Assembly (NCBI RefSeq): GCF_005049105.1
Contig: NZ_SUKA01000001.1
Span: forward strand, 930,001-994,000
Direction of reading: 5' to 3'
Source of the DNA: Sphingobacterium alkalisoli
Lineage (GTDB): Bacteria > Bacteroidota > Bacteroidia > Sphingobacteriales > Sphingobacteriaceae
Length of the DNA: 64,000 nt
The notes beneath the pieces were generated by a model. It was given only the letters and a program-made list of their open reading frames with translations. It searched no databases and was not told where the DNA came from. A program made the position numbers and the translations under genes. The number at the start of each line of letters is the position of its first letter. The stretch's first letter is position 1. Shown piece after piece: positions 38,591 through 47,667 of this stretch.

Positions 38591-38920
38591 TTTACTACCT
38601 TTTTCATCCTAAACCTTTCTCATGTCCTTATTAATTTATAAATCAGTTTAGCTTACAATACTCTTGTTAAAAGCTTTTAGTAGTCGATTTAGTACGTTTA
38701 TTTCCATCGTTGTAGGATTTTAACCATCATTTATAGTATTTTATCAGGATAGCGCAGGTTGCGGGATTGCAGGGTATATGTTACATTTGGATATACCAAT
38801 TGATAGATTATACCATCAATGAAATTTTTTGCCGATACGTTTTAATCATTTTTTGCTGAGAGCCGATTTTTTTTACGTTACCAATTTATAACAATAAACT
38901 TTTAACTAACCCAATAAACT
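38591..38920. other. 330-base gap holding the PUL operon promoter
   Basis: Non-coding, AT-rich. It contains the promoter at 38746-38789 and an inverted repeat GGTATAT/ATATACC (38773-38779, 38791-38797) that straddles the -7 element. The 5' UTR is about 125 bases. I see no clear terminator for the upstream esterase. Confidence 0.5.
38746..38789 (+). promoter_or_regulatory. Promoter of the large PUL operon with shared 19-nt motif
   Basis: AGGATAGCGCAGGTTGCGG (38746-38764) overlaps a -33-like TTG (38759-38761). After exactly 20 bases comes TACATTTG (38782-38789), a perfect match to the Bacteroidota TAnnTTTG -7 element. The same motif and spacing occur ahead of the esterase gene at 37277, which supports co-regulation. 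Confidence 0.6.
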
Positions 38921-41146
38921 ATGTTTATGCTTTTTAACAAGTATTCCCTTTGCTGGTTACTCTTGTTCTTAACGATCTCCAGTTGTCGAAAAGCGGCATT
39001 CGACGAATTTTATGGCCGTCCGGATTGGCTTGAGTCTGCCATCTATTCCAAGTTGCAAGAGGAAGGGAGATTTTCAATGATTCTGAAGCTCATCGATAAA
39101 GCGGGCTATCAAGAAACCCTAAACCAAGCCGGCTATTGGACATTTTTTGCGCCTAATGATGACGCTGTTAAACGTTTTCTAGAAGAACAAAATATTTCGG
39201 ATATCGATGCGGTTTCTGCCGATATAGCAGAAAAAATTGTTCGTAACGCATTAGTATACAATGCTTTTAAAACCGATCGCATCTCGGATTACCAGTCTAG
39301 TTTGGGTTGGGTAGAAGGTATGTCTTTCCGTAGACGAACAGCATATTATGACGGTTTTCAGAAAGAAAATGTAAAAATCAATGGAGTAGAACAAGAGTTA
39401 ATTGTTGCGGCGTCTAACCGTAATAACATGACCGTTTCATTTGGAACACCTTATTATGTCGATGGAGATAATAATAACAAATATGTAACCTATTTTCACT
39501 CCAAATATGCGGCATTAAATAACCTAACGGCTAGCGACTATACGTTTTTCCATCCAAATGTGAACTGGACCGATTTTAACTTTATGGGCTCAAAGGTCGT
39601 GAAGGCAAATATCATTGCGGAAAACGGCATTATTCACGAAGTAGATGCCGTTAATCTTCCACAGTTAAGTTTGGACCAATATATTGCTCAGAATGATGAC
39701 TATAGCTTTTTTAGGGATTCAATTCTAAATCCGTATTTTGTAACCTACCAACCCAATGCCGAAGCGAGCAAGACTTACGAATATCGTACAGGGCAGGCTG
39801 CTCAAGTATATATCAAAGCATATGACCCGATGCTGACCTTCTCTCCCAATAACGAGAACTACCTAAAGATGGAGGATAACGACGGACAGATGGACGCCTA
39901 TACGCTATTTATCCCTAAGAATGAAGTGTTGATTCCTTGGGTCAGAAATGTGCTGCTAGAACATTATAAAGCGCTGGGCAATGTACCCAAAACTGTATTG
40001 GCCGATTTAGTCAATACTATGCTCTGGCAAAATGCCGTATGGCCAAGTCAATTTGGTTTAAAAACCAATATACACGAAGAAGAGGCGACTTTTGAATTAT
40101 CTGATATCGCTGATAAGCAAATGCTTAGCAATGGTTTTTTCTACGGAACGAGTAAAATGCAGGAGTCCAATCTGTTTAGTACAGTGTATAAGCATGTGAT
40201 TTTAGATCCAGATTATTCTTTAATGCTCATGTTGCTAAATAAAGAATATAAAAGATTCGTAACCAATCCAAATAAGCAGTATACCGTATTTTTATTTTCC
40301 GACCGTTTATTACAGCAGTTAGGCTATGCATATAATGACCGGATTAATGATTGGTCATGGCGAGATCGTAATAACAACGTTATTGGTCACTCCATTACCG
40401 AACCCCGTCTACAGCGTATCCTCTACACCCATATTGTTGAAACACCCAATGATGAGTTAGCTAATATCGGCACCACAAGTGGTTATATACAGACCGGAGA
40501 TAATGTTCTTCCCGGTGAATACATCAAGTGGAGTAACGGGAATATATACGCTTCGGGTAATGAGTTTTTAGGGCAGGCTGTCCATGTTGTTGGATCGGCC
40601 AAGTTTGGCAATAATGGACGGATCTATTATGTCGATAACTTATTGGAATTTTCATCAGAAACGGTAGGGCAAGCATTGACACGTATTGCTACGTCTAATA
40701 CAGATGTAAGCCGTTTTCGGGATTATGTGTTTAATTCAAGGTTATACCGAGCAGCTGATTTGACATTAAATGGGATTGCTACAGGTTCATCTTATACCAT
40801 CTTGATGCCGAACAATGACGCTATCCAGCAAGCTATAGATGATGGTGTATTGCCGGCAAGTCATACGCCCGGAGACCTAGCGGATCAAGTCAAAGTTGAG
40901 CAGTTTGTTCAGCACCATATCCTGACAAACGTTAATCTTGCGCCTGATGGAAATCAAGATATAATATCTGCCATAAGCCTTTTAAAGGACGCGAACGATC
41001 AATCCATTATTGTAGGCGTAGCCAATGCAGTCAATAATTTGCGCTTTATTGATAGTTCAAATAGAACTATTCCTGTGGTCAATAATACGAATTTATACAT
41101 CAGTAACCGCATTGTATTACATGAACTCAATGGATATCTTAACTAG
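38921..41146 (+). CDS. Lipoprotein with four predicted FAS1 domains
   Basis: Outer-membrane lipoprotein of 741 residues, first gene of the PUL operon. The signal ends LFLTISSC with lipid Cys22. Four FAS1-like segments can be traced: about 38-255 (YWTFFAPNDDAVKRF ... GIIHEVDAVNLP), 256-430 (AYTLFIPKNEVLIPW ... VYKHVIL), 431-595 (QYTVFLFSDRLLQQL ... IYYVDNLLEF) and 596-741 (SYTILMPNNDAIQQA ... IVLHELNGYL). The middle two are more divergent. FAS1 modules mediate adhesion or ligand binding, so a surface scaffold or glycan-contact role for the SusC/D complex is inferred. Confidence 0.87.
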   Translation: MFMLFNKYSLCWLLLFLTISSCRKAAFDEFYGRPDWLESAIYSKLQEEGRFSMILKLIDKAGYQETLNQAGYWTFFAPNDDAVKRFLEEQNISDIDAVSADIAEKIVRNALVYNAFKTDRISDYQSSLGWVEGMSFRRRTAYYDGFQKENVKINGVEQELIVAASNRNNMTVSFGTPYYVDGDNNNKYVTYFHSKYAALNNLTASDYTFFHPNVNWTDFNFMGSKVVKANIIAENGIIHEVDAVNLPQLSLDQYIAQNDDYSFFRDSILNPYFVTYQPNAEASKTYEYRTGQAAQVYIKAYDPMLTFSPNNENYLKMEDNDGQMDAYTLFIPKNEVLIPWVRNVLLEHYKALGNVPKTVLADLVNTMLWQNAVWPSQFGLKTNIHEEEATFELSDIADKQMLSNGFFYGTSKMQESNLFSTVYKHVILDPDYSLMLMLLNKEYKRFVTNPNKQYTVFLFSDRLLQQLGYAYNDRINDWSWRDRNNNVIGHSITEPRLQRILYTHIVETPNDELANIGTTSGYIQTGDNVLPGEYIKWSNGNIYASGNEFLGQAVHVVGSAKFGNNGRIYYVDNLLEFSSETVGQALTRIATSNTDVSRFRDYVFNSRLYRAADLTLNGIATGSSYTILMPNNDAIQQAIDDGVLPASHTPGDLADQVKVEQFVQHHILTNVNLAPDGNQDIISAISLLKDANDQSIIVGVANAVNNLRFIDSSNRTIPVVNNTNLYISNRIVLHELNGYLN

Positions 41147-41162
41147 GAGTGCTGATCTCGAG

Positions 41163-44100
41163 ATGGTAGTTGAAAAAAAGAATAATAAACCTATGAAATT
41201 ACAGTTAAACTATATTTTTTCCCTGATGGTGTTATTCCTCTTGATGGGTGCTGAGAATACGTATGCCCAAACTGTGCTTCGGGGAAGGGTAACCGACTCG
41301 CAGACGAAAGAACCTATTGTGGGTGCAACAGTTGCCGAATTAGCCAGTGATAACCGTACTGTTACAGCCGTGACCACAGATATGGACGGTAACTATGCAA
41401 TTACGTTAAAAGGGGCTACGAATAGACTAAACGTATCCTTTATTGGCTATCATGTTCGGACCCTGCCTATCAATAATCAGACACAGCTGAACGTATCATT
41501 GGTTTCTAGTGATAATCAGATCGAAGAGGTGGCCATCTCCCGGCAGCAGACGGGTACAAATACGGGGCTGCTCAATATTGCGCAGCGTGACTTAACAACA
41601 GCTACAGCTACAATTAATGCCAAAGTACTCCAAGATATGCAATCTAGTTCGATTGATGAGGCGCTTCAAGGACGTTTACCTGGGGTAGATATTTCGGCTA
41701 ACTCCGGTGATCCAGGATCCGGGATGTCTATCCGGATTCGGGGAACTTCATCCTTAAGTGGTAATGCAGAACCTCTCATTGTGGTAGATGGGATGCCATA
41801 TGAAACAAGTATTCCCGGCGATTTTAACTTCGGAACAGCCGACGAAGACGGTTATGCACAGCTATTGAATATTGCACCGGCAGATATCGAAACCATAACC
41901 GTCTTAAAAGATGCGGCGGCAACTGCGGTATGGGGATCCCGGGCGTCCAATGGTGTGTTATTGATTACCACAAAACGTGGTACGATGTCTAAACCGACTA
42001 TCAATTACTCGTTCCGCGGTTCACTATCAAGTTTACCTGATGCTATACCGCTATTAAATGGCAATCAATACTCGCAACTGATTCCAGAGATGGTAATGAA
42101 CCGTACGGGTACCCCTCTAAATACCTTGACCTTTAAAGAATTTCAGTACGATCCGGGGGATGTTTACTATTACAATAATTACAGTCAAAATACGGATTGG
42201 ATCGACGCGATTACGCAAACAGGTCTTTCCAATGATCATACCTTCTCCATTCAGGGCGGGGGCGAAAAAGCACGCTATTACTCATCTGTAGGTTATCTAG
42301 GTCAACGTGGGGTAACGGTTGGGACAGGCTTGGAACGGATTTCCGCACGTCTGAATCTGGATTATGAAATCTCAGACCGCATTAAGTTCCGTACCGACAT
42401 TGCGTATACACATACCGTAACGGATCGAAATTATGTAAATACAAAGGACAATCAAGATAATATCAGGGGGCTTGCTTACATTAAAATGCCTAATATGAGT
42501 TTGTATGAGTATGACCGATATGGCAATGAAATGCCGGTATATTTTTCTCCAGATCGCAATATACAAGGTGCTTATCCAGGCACATACAATCCTGCTGCTA
42601 TGGCTGAATATGCCAGTAACAGACACTCGGGAGAACGAATCACACCGGTTTTCAATCTGAAGTACGATATTATTCCAAGCAAGTTAATATCCGATTTTCA
42701 GGTCATGTTTGATATTAATAATGCCCGGGTGAACAATTTCTTACCGCAGTTGGCTACCGGTCGACCATATACCGAGACGGTTGTAAACCGGGCTGGAGAA
42801 TCAGATCATGATTCTTTCCGTTTGCAGACGAAGGCCAATCTGATCTACTTTCCCATCGCAACAGAAAAACACGATCTACAGATGCTATTGTCCTGGCAAA
42901 CAGATGAAGCACGTGGATTAAACTATGAATCCTTGATTTCCAATACGGCGTCGACGTTATTAACAGATCCGTCTAATCCAGGCCGTACACAAAACAATGA
43001 ATTGGCGCTATTCGCCGGCATGGGCGAATCTCGGTCGATAGGGGGATTGTTTAGTACACAATATAAGTTAAACGATAAGTATATTATTAACGCAGGCTTG
43101 CGCGCCGATGCCAATTCTAAATTTGGGGCCAATAATCGCTTTGGCTTGTTTCCGTCCATTTCTACGCGGTGGCGGGTCTCGGGAGAGGAATTTATGAAAA
43201 ATATTCCTTTTATTAATGAGCTGAGCCTACGGGCAAGTTACGGACAATCTGGTCGGGCTCCACGTTATGACTATTTGTTTTATAGCAATATTGTTAATAA
43301 CGCAACGTCCTATCTAGGTGAAACAGGTGTGTTTCCGGCGAATATGGAACTACGGAATTTGAAATGGGAAACCGTGAAAGGACAGAATGTCGGTTTCAAT
43401 GTGGAGGTGTGGGATAGAAAAGTGCGTCTTGATGTGGATTTCTATCGAAACCGTACTGTGGATATGTTATTCGAAAACTTAGGTGTGCCGAATATCAGCG
43501 GTTACAACAGCATATGGCTAAATTCTGGAACCATGGACAATCAAGGTTGGGAGGTCGGACTGAATGCCACACCCTACCGTACCAATGATCTCACCATAGA
43601 CTTTTCGTTTAATATCGCACGGAATATGAATGTGATCCGGGAGATCCCAGAGTTCCTGGTAAATGAACAAGGACGCGGCACCGTGAATGGTGAATTCAAG
43701 CGTATCTTACAGATGAATAACCCGATTGGTTCATTCTATGGCTATCGGTACGAAGGTGTTTATTCTACTACAGAAGAAACCATTGCAAAGGACGTAGATG
43801 GGAACAACATCATCGGGCCCGATGGAGAGCCCGTCTACATGCGATTTAATTATCCCTACTCAGACTACGTTTTTCAGGCGGGAGATGCCAGATATGCAGA
43901 TATCAATAATGATGGTAGTATAGATGAACGGGATATTGTGTATTTAGGAAATTCCAGTCCCAGATTAACGGGTGGCTTTGGCCCGTCGGTAAATATCAAA
44001 AACCGCTTACGTATTGCGCTATTTTTTAATTTCAGGACAGGATATGACGTTGTAAATGGTGCCATGATGCATACGACGAAGATGCACAATTACGACAATC

Positions 44101-44456
44101 AATCTACCGCTGTGATGAGCCGCTGGCGAAATGAGGGGGATGTAACGGATATGCCACGTGCTTTATTGGCAGAAGGATATAATTGGTTGGGATCGGATCG
44201 CTATGTGCAGGATGCTTCTTTTCTGCGTTTCAGATCGGCCACGGTGAGTTATAGTTTTGGTCAGGATCTGATGAAGCGTTTGGGAATGAGTGATTTAAGA
44301 ATGTATGTCACTGGGGAAAACTTCTTTACCTGGACAAACTATCTGGGACAAGATCCGGAAATCAATATGCAAAAAGGCATTTTTGGTGTGGCCTGGGATG
44401 ATTCCCGGACACCGCCCACCATGCGTTTTACGTTAGGACTATCCACTCGATTTTAA
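41163..44456 (+). CDS. SusC/RagA-type TonB-dependent receptor
   Basis: Outer-membrane importer of 1097 residues from ATG 41163. ATG 41193 (MKLQLNYIF) is an equally plausible start. The signal peptide ends NTYAQ. The carboxypeptidase-regulatory-like domain (about 37-115) begins LRGRVTDSQTKEPIVGATV. The plug includes SIDEALQGRLPGVDI, MSIRIRGTSSL, EPLIVVDGMPYE and TITVLKDAAATAVWGSRASNGV. The barrel ends with LGLSTRF. A longer frame starting at 41025 would overlap the FAS1 gene and was rejected. Paired with the SusD 22 bases downstream; presumably imports RG-I oligosaccharides. Confidence 0.96.
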   Translation: MVVEKKNNKPMKLQLNYIFSLMVLFLLMGAENTYAQTVLRGRVTDSQTKEPIVGATVAELASDNRTVTAVTTDMDGNYAITLKGATNRLNVSFIGYHVRTLPINNQTQLNVSLVSSDNQIEEVAISRQQTGTNTGLLNIAQRDLTTATATINAKVLQDMQSSSIDEALQGRLPGVDISANSGDPGSGMSIRIRGTSSLSGNAEPLIVVDGMPYETSIPGDFNFGTADEDGYAQLLNIAPADIETITVLKDAAATAVWGSRASNGVLLITTKRGTMSKPTINYSFRGSLSSLPDAIPLLNGNQYSQLIPEMVMNRTGTPLNTLTFKEFQYDPGDVYYYNNYSQNTDWIDAITQTGLSNDHTFSIQGGGEKARYYSSVGYLGQRGVTVGTGLERISARLNLDYEISDRIKFRTDIAYTHTVTDRNYVNTKDNQDNIRGLAYIKMPNMSLYEYDRYGNEMPVYFSPDRNIQGAYPGTYNPAAMAEYASNRHSGERITPVFNLKYDIIPSKLISDFQVMFDINNARVNNFLPQLATGRPYTETVVNRAGESDHDSFRLQTKANLIYFPIATEKHDLQMLLSWQTDEARGLNYESLISNTASTLLTDPSNPGRTQNNELALFAGMGESRSIGGLFSTQYKLNDKYIINAGLRADANSKFGANNRFGLFPSISTRWRVSGEEFMKNIPFINELSLRASYGQSGRAPRYDYLFYSNIVNNATSYLGETGVFPANMELRNLKWETVKGQNVGFNVEVWDRKVRLDVDFYRNRTVDMLFENLGVPNISGYNSIWLNSGTMDNQGWEVGLNATPYRTNDLTIDFSFNIARNMNVIREIPEFLVNEQGRGTVNGEFKRILQMNNPIGSFYGYRYEGVYSTTEETIAKDVDGNNIIGPDGEPVYMRFNYPYSDYVFQAGDARYADINNDGSIDERDIVYLGNSSPRLTGGFGPSVNIKNRLRIALFFNFRTGYDVVNGAMMHTTKMHNYDNQSTAVMSRWRNEGDVTDMPRALLAEGYNWLGSDRYVQDASFLRFRSATVSYSFGQDLMKRLGMSDLRMYVTGENFFTWTNYLGQDPEINMQKGIFGVAWDDSRTPPTMRFTLGLSTRF

Positions 44457-44478
44457 TGAAGATAATCTATAGAAAGAC

Positions 44479-45966
44479 ATGAAAAGAATCAATTTATATA
44501 TTTCCATTGTTCTGATAGCAATCTGCTCGCTATCGAGCTCCTGTACAAAATGGCTTGACCTCAAGCCACAGGATGGATTGGTAGAGCAGGATTTTTGGCA
44601 GACAAAGGAACATGTTCGTTCAGCGGTAAACGGTATCTATATTTCTTTAGTATCGAGTAATCTTGTGAGTTCACTCTTTATGCACGGCGAGATGCGTACC
44701 AACATGGTGGAGCTTACTGCTTTTACCACACAGATGCATGAAGAATATCGTTTTGCTAATCTAATGTCAACCAATACGTTTACCAATTGGGGTGATTTTT
44801 ATCGTATTATCAATTATTGTAATAATGTAATAGATAATGCACCAGGTGTAAAAGAGGTAGATCCGACCTTGCTTCAAGCCGATCTGGATGCGTACATCGG
44901 CGAGGCGTTAACCATACGCGCATGGATGTATTTTTATCTGGCCCGTATTTGGGGGGATGTACCGTTAAAATTAAATTATACGCAGTCGGATGACGATAAT
45001 CTAATGATTGCAAAATCCAGTCAGGAAGAAGTGTTGGCCGCTGTGGTTGCGGACCTGATTCGTGCAGAGGGAATGGTTAAGGAAACCTTTGCCACAACAA
45101 TTGCAGCCGACAAAGGGAAGGTAACTAAATATACGGTTAATGCCCTATTGGCAGATGTATATCTGTGGCAAGATGACTATTCCAAAGCGTTGGATGCCTG
45201 CGAGATGATTGTCAAGTCTGGCAAGTTTGAATTGGTCTCGGGAGATCCATCGACGTGGCTAAATGTGCTATTTGCAGTGGGTAATTCTTCTGAAGGTATA
45301 TTCGAATTGCAATACGATCGGCAGCAGTTAAATCCATTTCATAATCTCTTCATACAAAATCGTATTTATGCAGTAGGAGGAACTGTGTATGAATCGTTGT
45401 ACATGATTGATGAGAGCGATCCTGATAATTTTGATGTACGCGGAGATCGGGGTTCGCTAGATGCTTCTACAGGGCAAATCTACAAGTACCAAGGAATTAA
45501 CAGACAACAGCGTAAAACATTGGAAGAATCATATACCCACTGGATGGTATATCGCTATGCGGATGTTCTGTTGATGAAAGCTGAAGCTTTAAACGGCCTA
45601 AACGAAGGGCAGGAGGCGATAGATTTGATTTACGAGGTACGCGAGCGTGCAAATGCATTAGATTTGAACGATTTAACTCCTACCGAGGATGATCAGGCTA
45701 CGATAACAACATTTTTGGTTGCAGAACGGGCACGTGAATTTGCGTACGAGGGCAAGCGTTGGTTTGATGTCTTACGCCATGCGAGGCGGAATAATTATGC
45801 ACGTATAGATTTGATTACAAATATGGTAATGGAATACGCTCCTGCAGACCGGCAACAGTCCATGCTAGGCAAATACCGGGATCCGAATAGTCATTATCTG
45901 CCTATCTATTTTACTGAATTGCAGATGAACAAGGCATTGGTACAAAACCCGTTTTATAACAATTAA
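44479..45966 (+). CDS. SusD/RagB-family lipoprotein
   Basis: Glycan-binding surface lipoprotein of 495 residues, partner of the SusC upstream. Signal ends CSLSSSC with Cys22, followed by TKWLDLKPQDGLVEQDFW, the classic SusD N-terminus. EALTIRAWMYFYLARIWGDVPLKL is the conserved helix pair. The C-terminal region shows YRYADVLLMKAEALNGLNEG and ERAREFAYEGKRWFDVLRHAR. Substrate cannot be read, but the RG-I enzymes in the operon point to pectic oligosaccharides. Confidence 0.96.
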   Translation: MKRINLYISIVLIAICSLSSSCTKWLDLKPQDGLVEQDFWQTKEHVRSAVNGIYISLVSSNLVSSLFMHGEMRTNMVELTAFTTQMHEEYRFANLMSTNTFTNWGDFYRIINYCNNVIDNAPGVKEVDPTLLQADLDAYIGEALTIRAWMYFYLARIWGDVPLKLNYTQSDDDNLMIAKSSQEEVLAAVVADLIRAEGMVKETFATTIAADKGKVTKYTVNALLADVYLWQDDYSKALDACEMIVKSGKFELVSGDPSTWLNVLFAVGNSSEGIFELQYDRQQLNPFHNLFIQNRIYAVGGTVYESLYMIDESDPDNFDVRGDRGSLDASTGQIYKYQGINRQQRKTLEESYTHWMVYRYADVLLMKAEALNGLNEGQEAIDLIYEVRERANALDLNDLTPTEDDQATITTFLVAERAREFAYEGKRWFDVLRHARRNNYARIDLITNMVMEYAPADRQQSMLGKYRDPNSHYLPIYFTELQMNKALVQNPFYNN

Positions 45967-45978
45967 TACATTAAGGTT

Positions 45979-47637
45979 ATGAAAATAAAATATATAGAAA
46001 AAATAATGTACTGGACTTTGGGAGTCTGGATGCTTATGGTGCAGGGAGCTTGTGTTAAAGAAGATTTTACCCAAACTACTGACGTGACACCCAATATCGC
46101 TACCTTTTTGAAAAATTCGGAAGATTTTACAGTATTCTATGAAGCGGTTGTGAAAGCCGGTACAGCTGCTTATCTAGATGCTTGGGGTACGTATACAGTG
46201 TTTGCTCCAAATAATGTCGCAATGGACACTTACATCCGCAGCTTGGGTAAGAGTAAGGTCGCCGATCTCACGGACGAGGAAGCTAAATTGTTGGTAACAC
46301 AGCATATTGTGACTGATACGGTATCCACAGGCAATTTTAAAGATGGTAAAATTACAAAGAACTCCGTAGCGGGTCTGTTTATCACCACTTCCGTACGCAA
46401 TGTAGACGGACGCTCCGAAATTCTGCTTAATAAAGAATCGGTTATTATCTTACCTAACCAACGTACGGGAAATGGATTGGTACATGGGGTAGATAAAGTA
46501 TTCACGCCTATTACGCGTACGCTTATGGAAGAGATTCAGGCTAACCCAGAGCTTAGTTTATTTGCAGAAGCCTTACAAGAGACTGGCTTGGATGCAACCT
46601 TGAATATAGTTGAAGAAGAACAATATTTTTCGGTGTTAGCTGTGTCAAATGCCGTATTTGCACAGCGAGGTATTAATAGCTTAGCAGATTTACGAGACAA
46701 GTATTCCCATACAGGAAACCCGAAAAATCCGAATGATAGCCTTTATATGCATATGGCTTACCATATTGTACCTGATCTAAAATATGTGTCTGACCTTATG
46801 TTGCAAAATTCACATGTGACTAAGGTAAATAATGAGATTATTTTGGTAAAGGTTGATGGTGAGCGTGTGTTGATTAATGAAGAGGAGTGGTTGGGAAATA
46901 TCGAATTGGGTGCTGAAATCGATCGTAGCATCAGTGATAATACAACAAAAAATGGTGTGTTACATCAATTGAAAGATAATATCTTTATTAAAGCGCGTTT
47001 CCCTTTTCCAATTTATTGGGATCCAGCTGATCAACCTGAGATCAGGATAGCGGGTGTTTATGGTCGGGCTAATTTATCTGTAGCTAAAGGTTTTCTGAAA
47101 GACGTGAGTTGGGGAGGGGCTGAATCTGCGGCGATAGATTATGAAAGCTTGCTTGGAGCCAATATGATAGGAGCGGTTTATAATGATCTATTGATAGTTA
47201 ATTTACGCACAGCAGTTATACCTTGGATTGAACTCAAAACCCCCGTGATTGTAAAAGGACGCTACAAAGTGTGGATCAGTTGGCGTACAATAGATAGTCA
47301 GCAAGGCTCTAATACTATCGATGTATATGTAAACGGTGCGCAGCTTTCGCGCTCGATCGTTAACGGTGAGTATAGAAATAGAACTTTGCCAGCACGGGAA
47401 TTAGAGGCTTTAGGTTATAAGATGCATCTGGCTGGATCTCCTTCTGGGGCTAATAATTACAACACGAAGATGGTTGGTATTGTAGATATAAACTCGACAG
47501 ATCGGCATACCATACGGCTGGAAACGAAAACTAACCGCAATACGCCTTTTCGAATGGATATGATCCACTTCATACCTGTAGATATGGAACAGATCTATCC
47601 TGTATTCGATATCAATGGAAATGCCGTGTATCCATAA
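45979..47637 (+). CDS. FAS1 lipoprotein with C-terminal beta-rich domain (I)
   Basis: Surface lipoprotein of 552 residues. The lipobox is VQGAC (Cys25). Two FAS1 domains are evident: about 38-180 (TYTVFAPNNVAMDTYI ... GLVHGVDKVFTPI) and 181-340 (YFSVLAVSNAVF ... GVLHQLKDNIFI). The C-terminal 205 residues form a separate beta-rich module (RYKVWISWRTIDSQQ, NTIDVYVNGAQL, DMIHFIPVDMEQIYP) that looks like a carbohydrate-binding beta-sandwich, although I cannot name the family. It follows SusD by 12 bases. The gene at 47668 encodes a related but distinct protein. Confidence 0.87.
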   Translation: MKIKYIEKIMYWTLGVWMLMVQGACVKEDFTQTTDVTPNIATFLKNSEDFTVFYEAVVKAGTAAYLDAWGTYTVFAPNNVAMDTYIRSLGKSKVADLTDEEAKLLVTQHIVTDTVSTGNFKDGKITKNSVAGLFITTSVRNVDGRSEILLNKESVIILPNQRTGNGLVHGVDKVFTPITRTLMEEIQANPELSLFAEALQETGLDATLNIVEEEQYFSVLAVSNAVFAQRGINSLADLRDKYSHTGNPKNPNDSLYMHMAYHIVPDLKYVSDLMLQNSHVTKVNNEIILVKVDGERVLINEEEWLGNIELGAEIDRSISDNTTKNGVLHQLKDNIFIKARFPFPIYWDPADQPEIRIAGVYGRANLSVAKGFLKDVSWGGAESAAIDYESLLGANMIGAVYNDLLIVNLRTAVIPWIELKTPVIVKGRYKVWISWRTIDSQQGSNTIDVYVNGAQLSRSIVNGEYRNRTLPARELEALGYKMHLAGSPSGANNYNTKMVGIVDINSTDRHTIRLETKTNRNTPFRMDMIHFIPVDMEQIYPVFDINGNAVYP

Positions 47638-47667
47638 TGTAATTTAATGGAGTTTTAAAAATATATA

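Noticed and set aside
41025-41162. Longer N-terminus for the SusC at 41163
   Set aside because: The extension overlaps the FAS1 gene in another frame and precedes the signal peptide with non-conserved residues.
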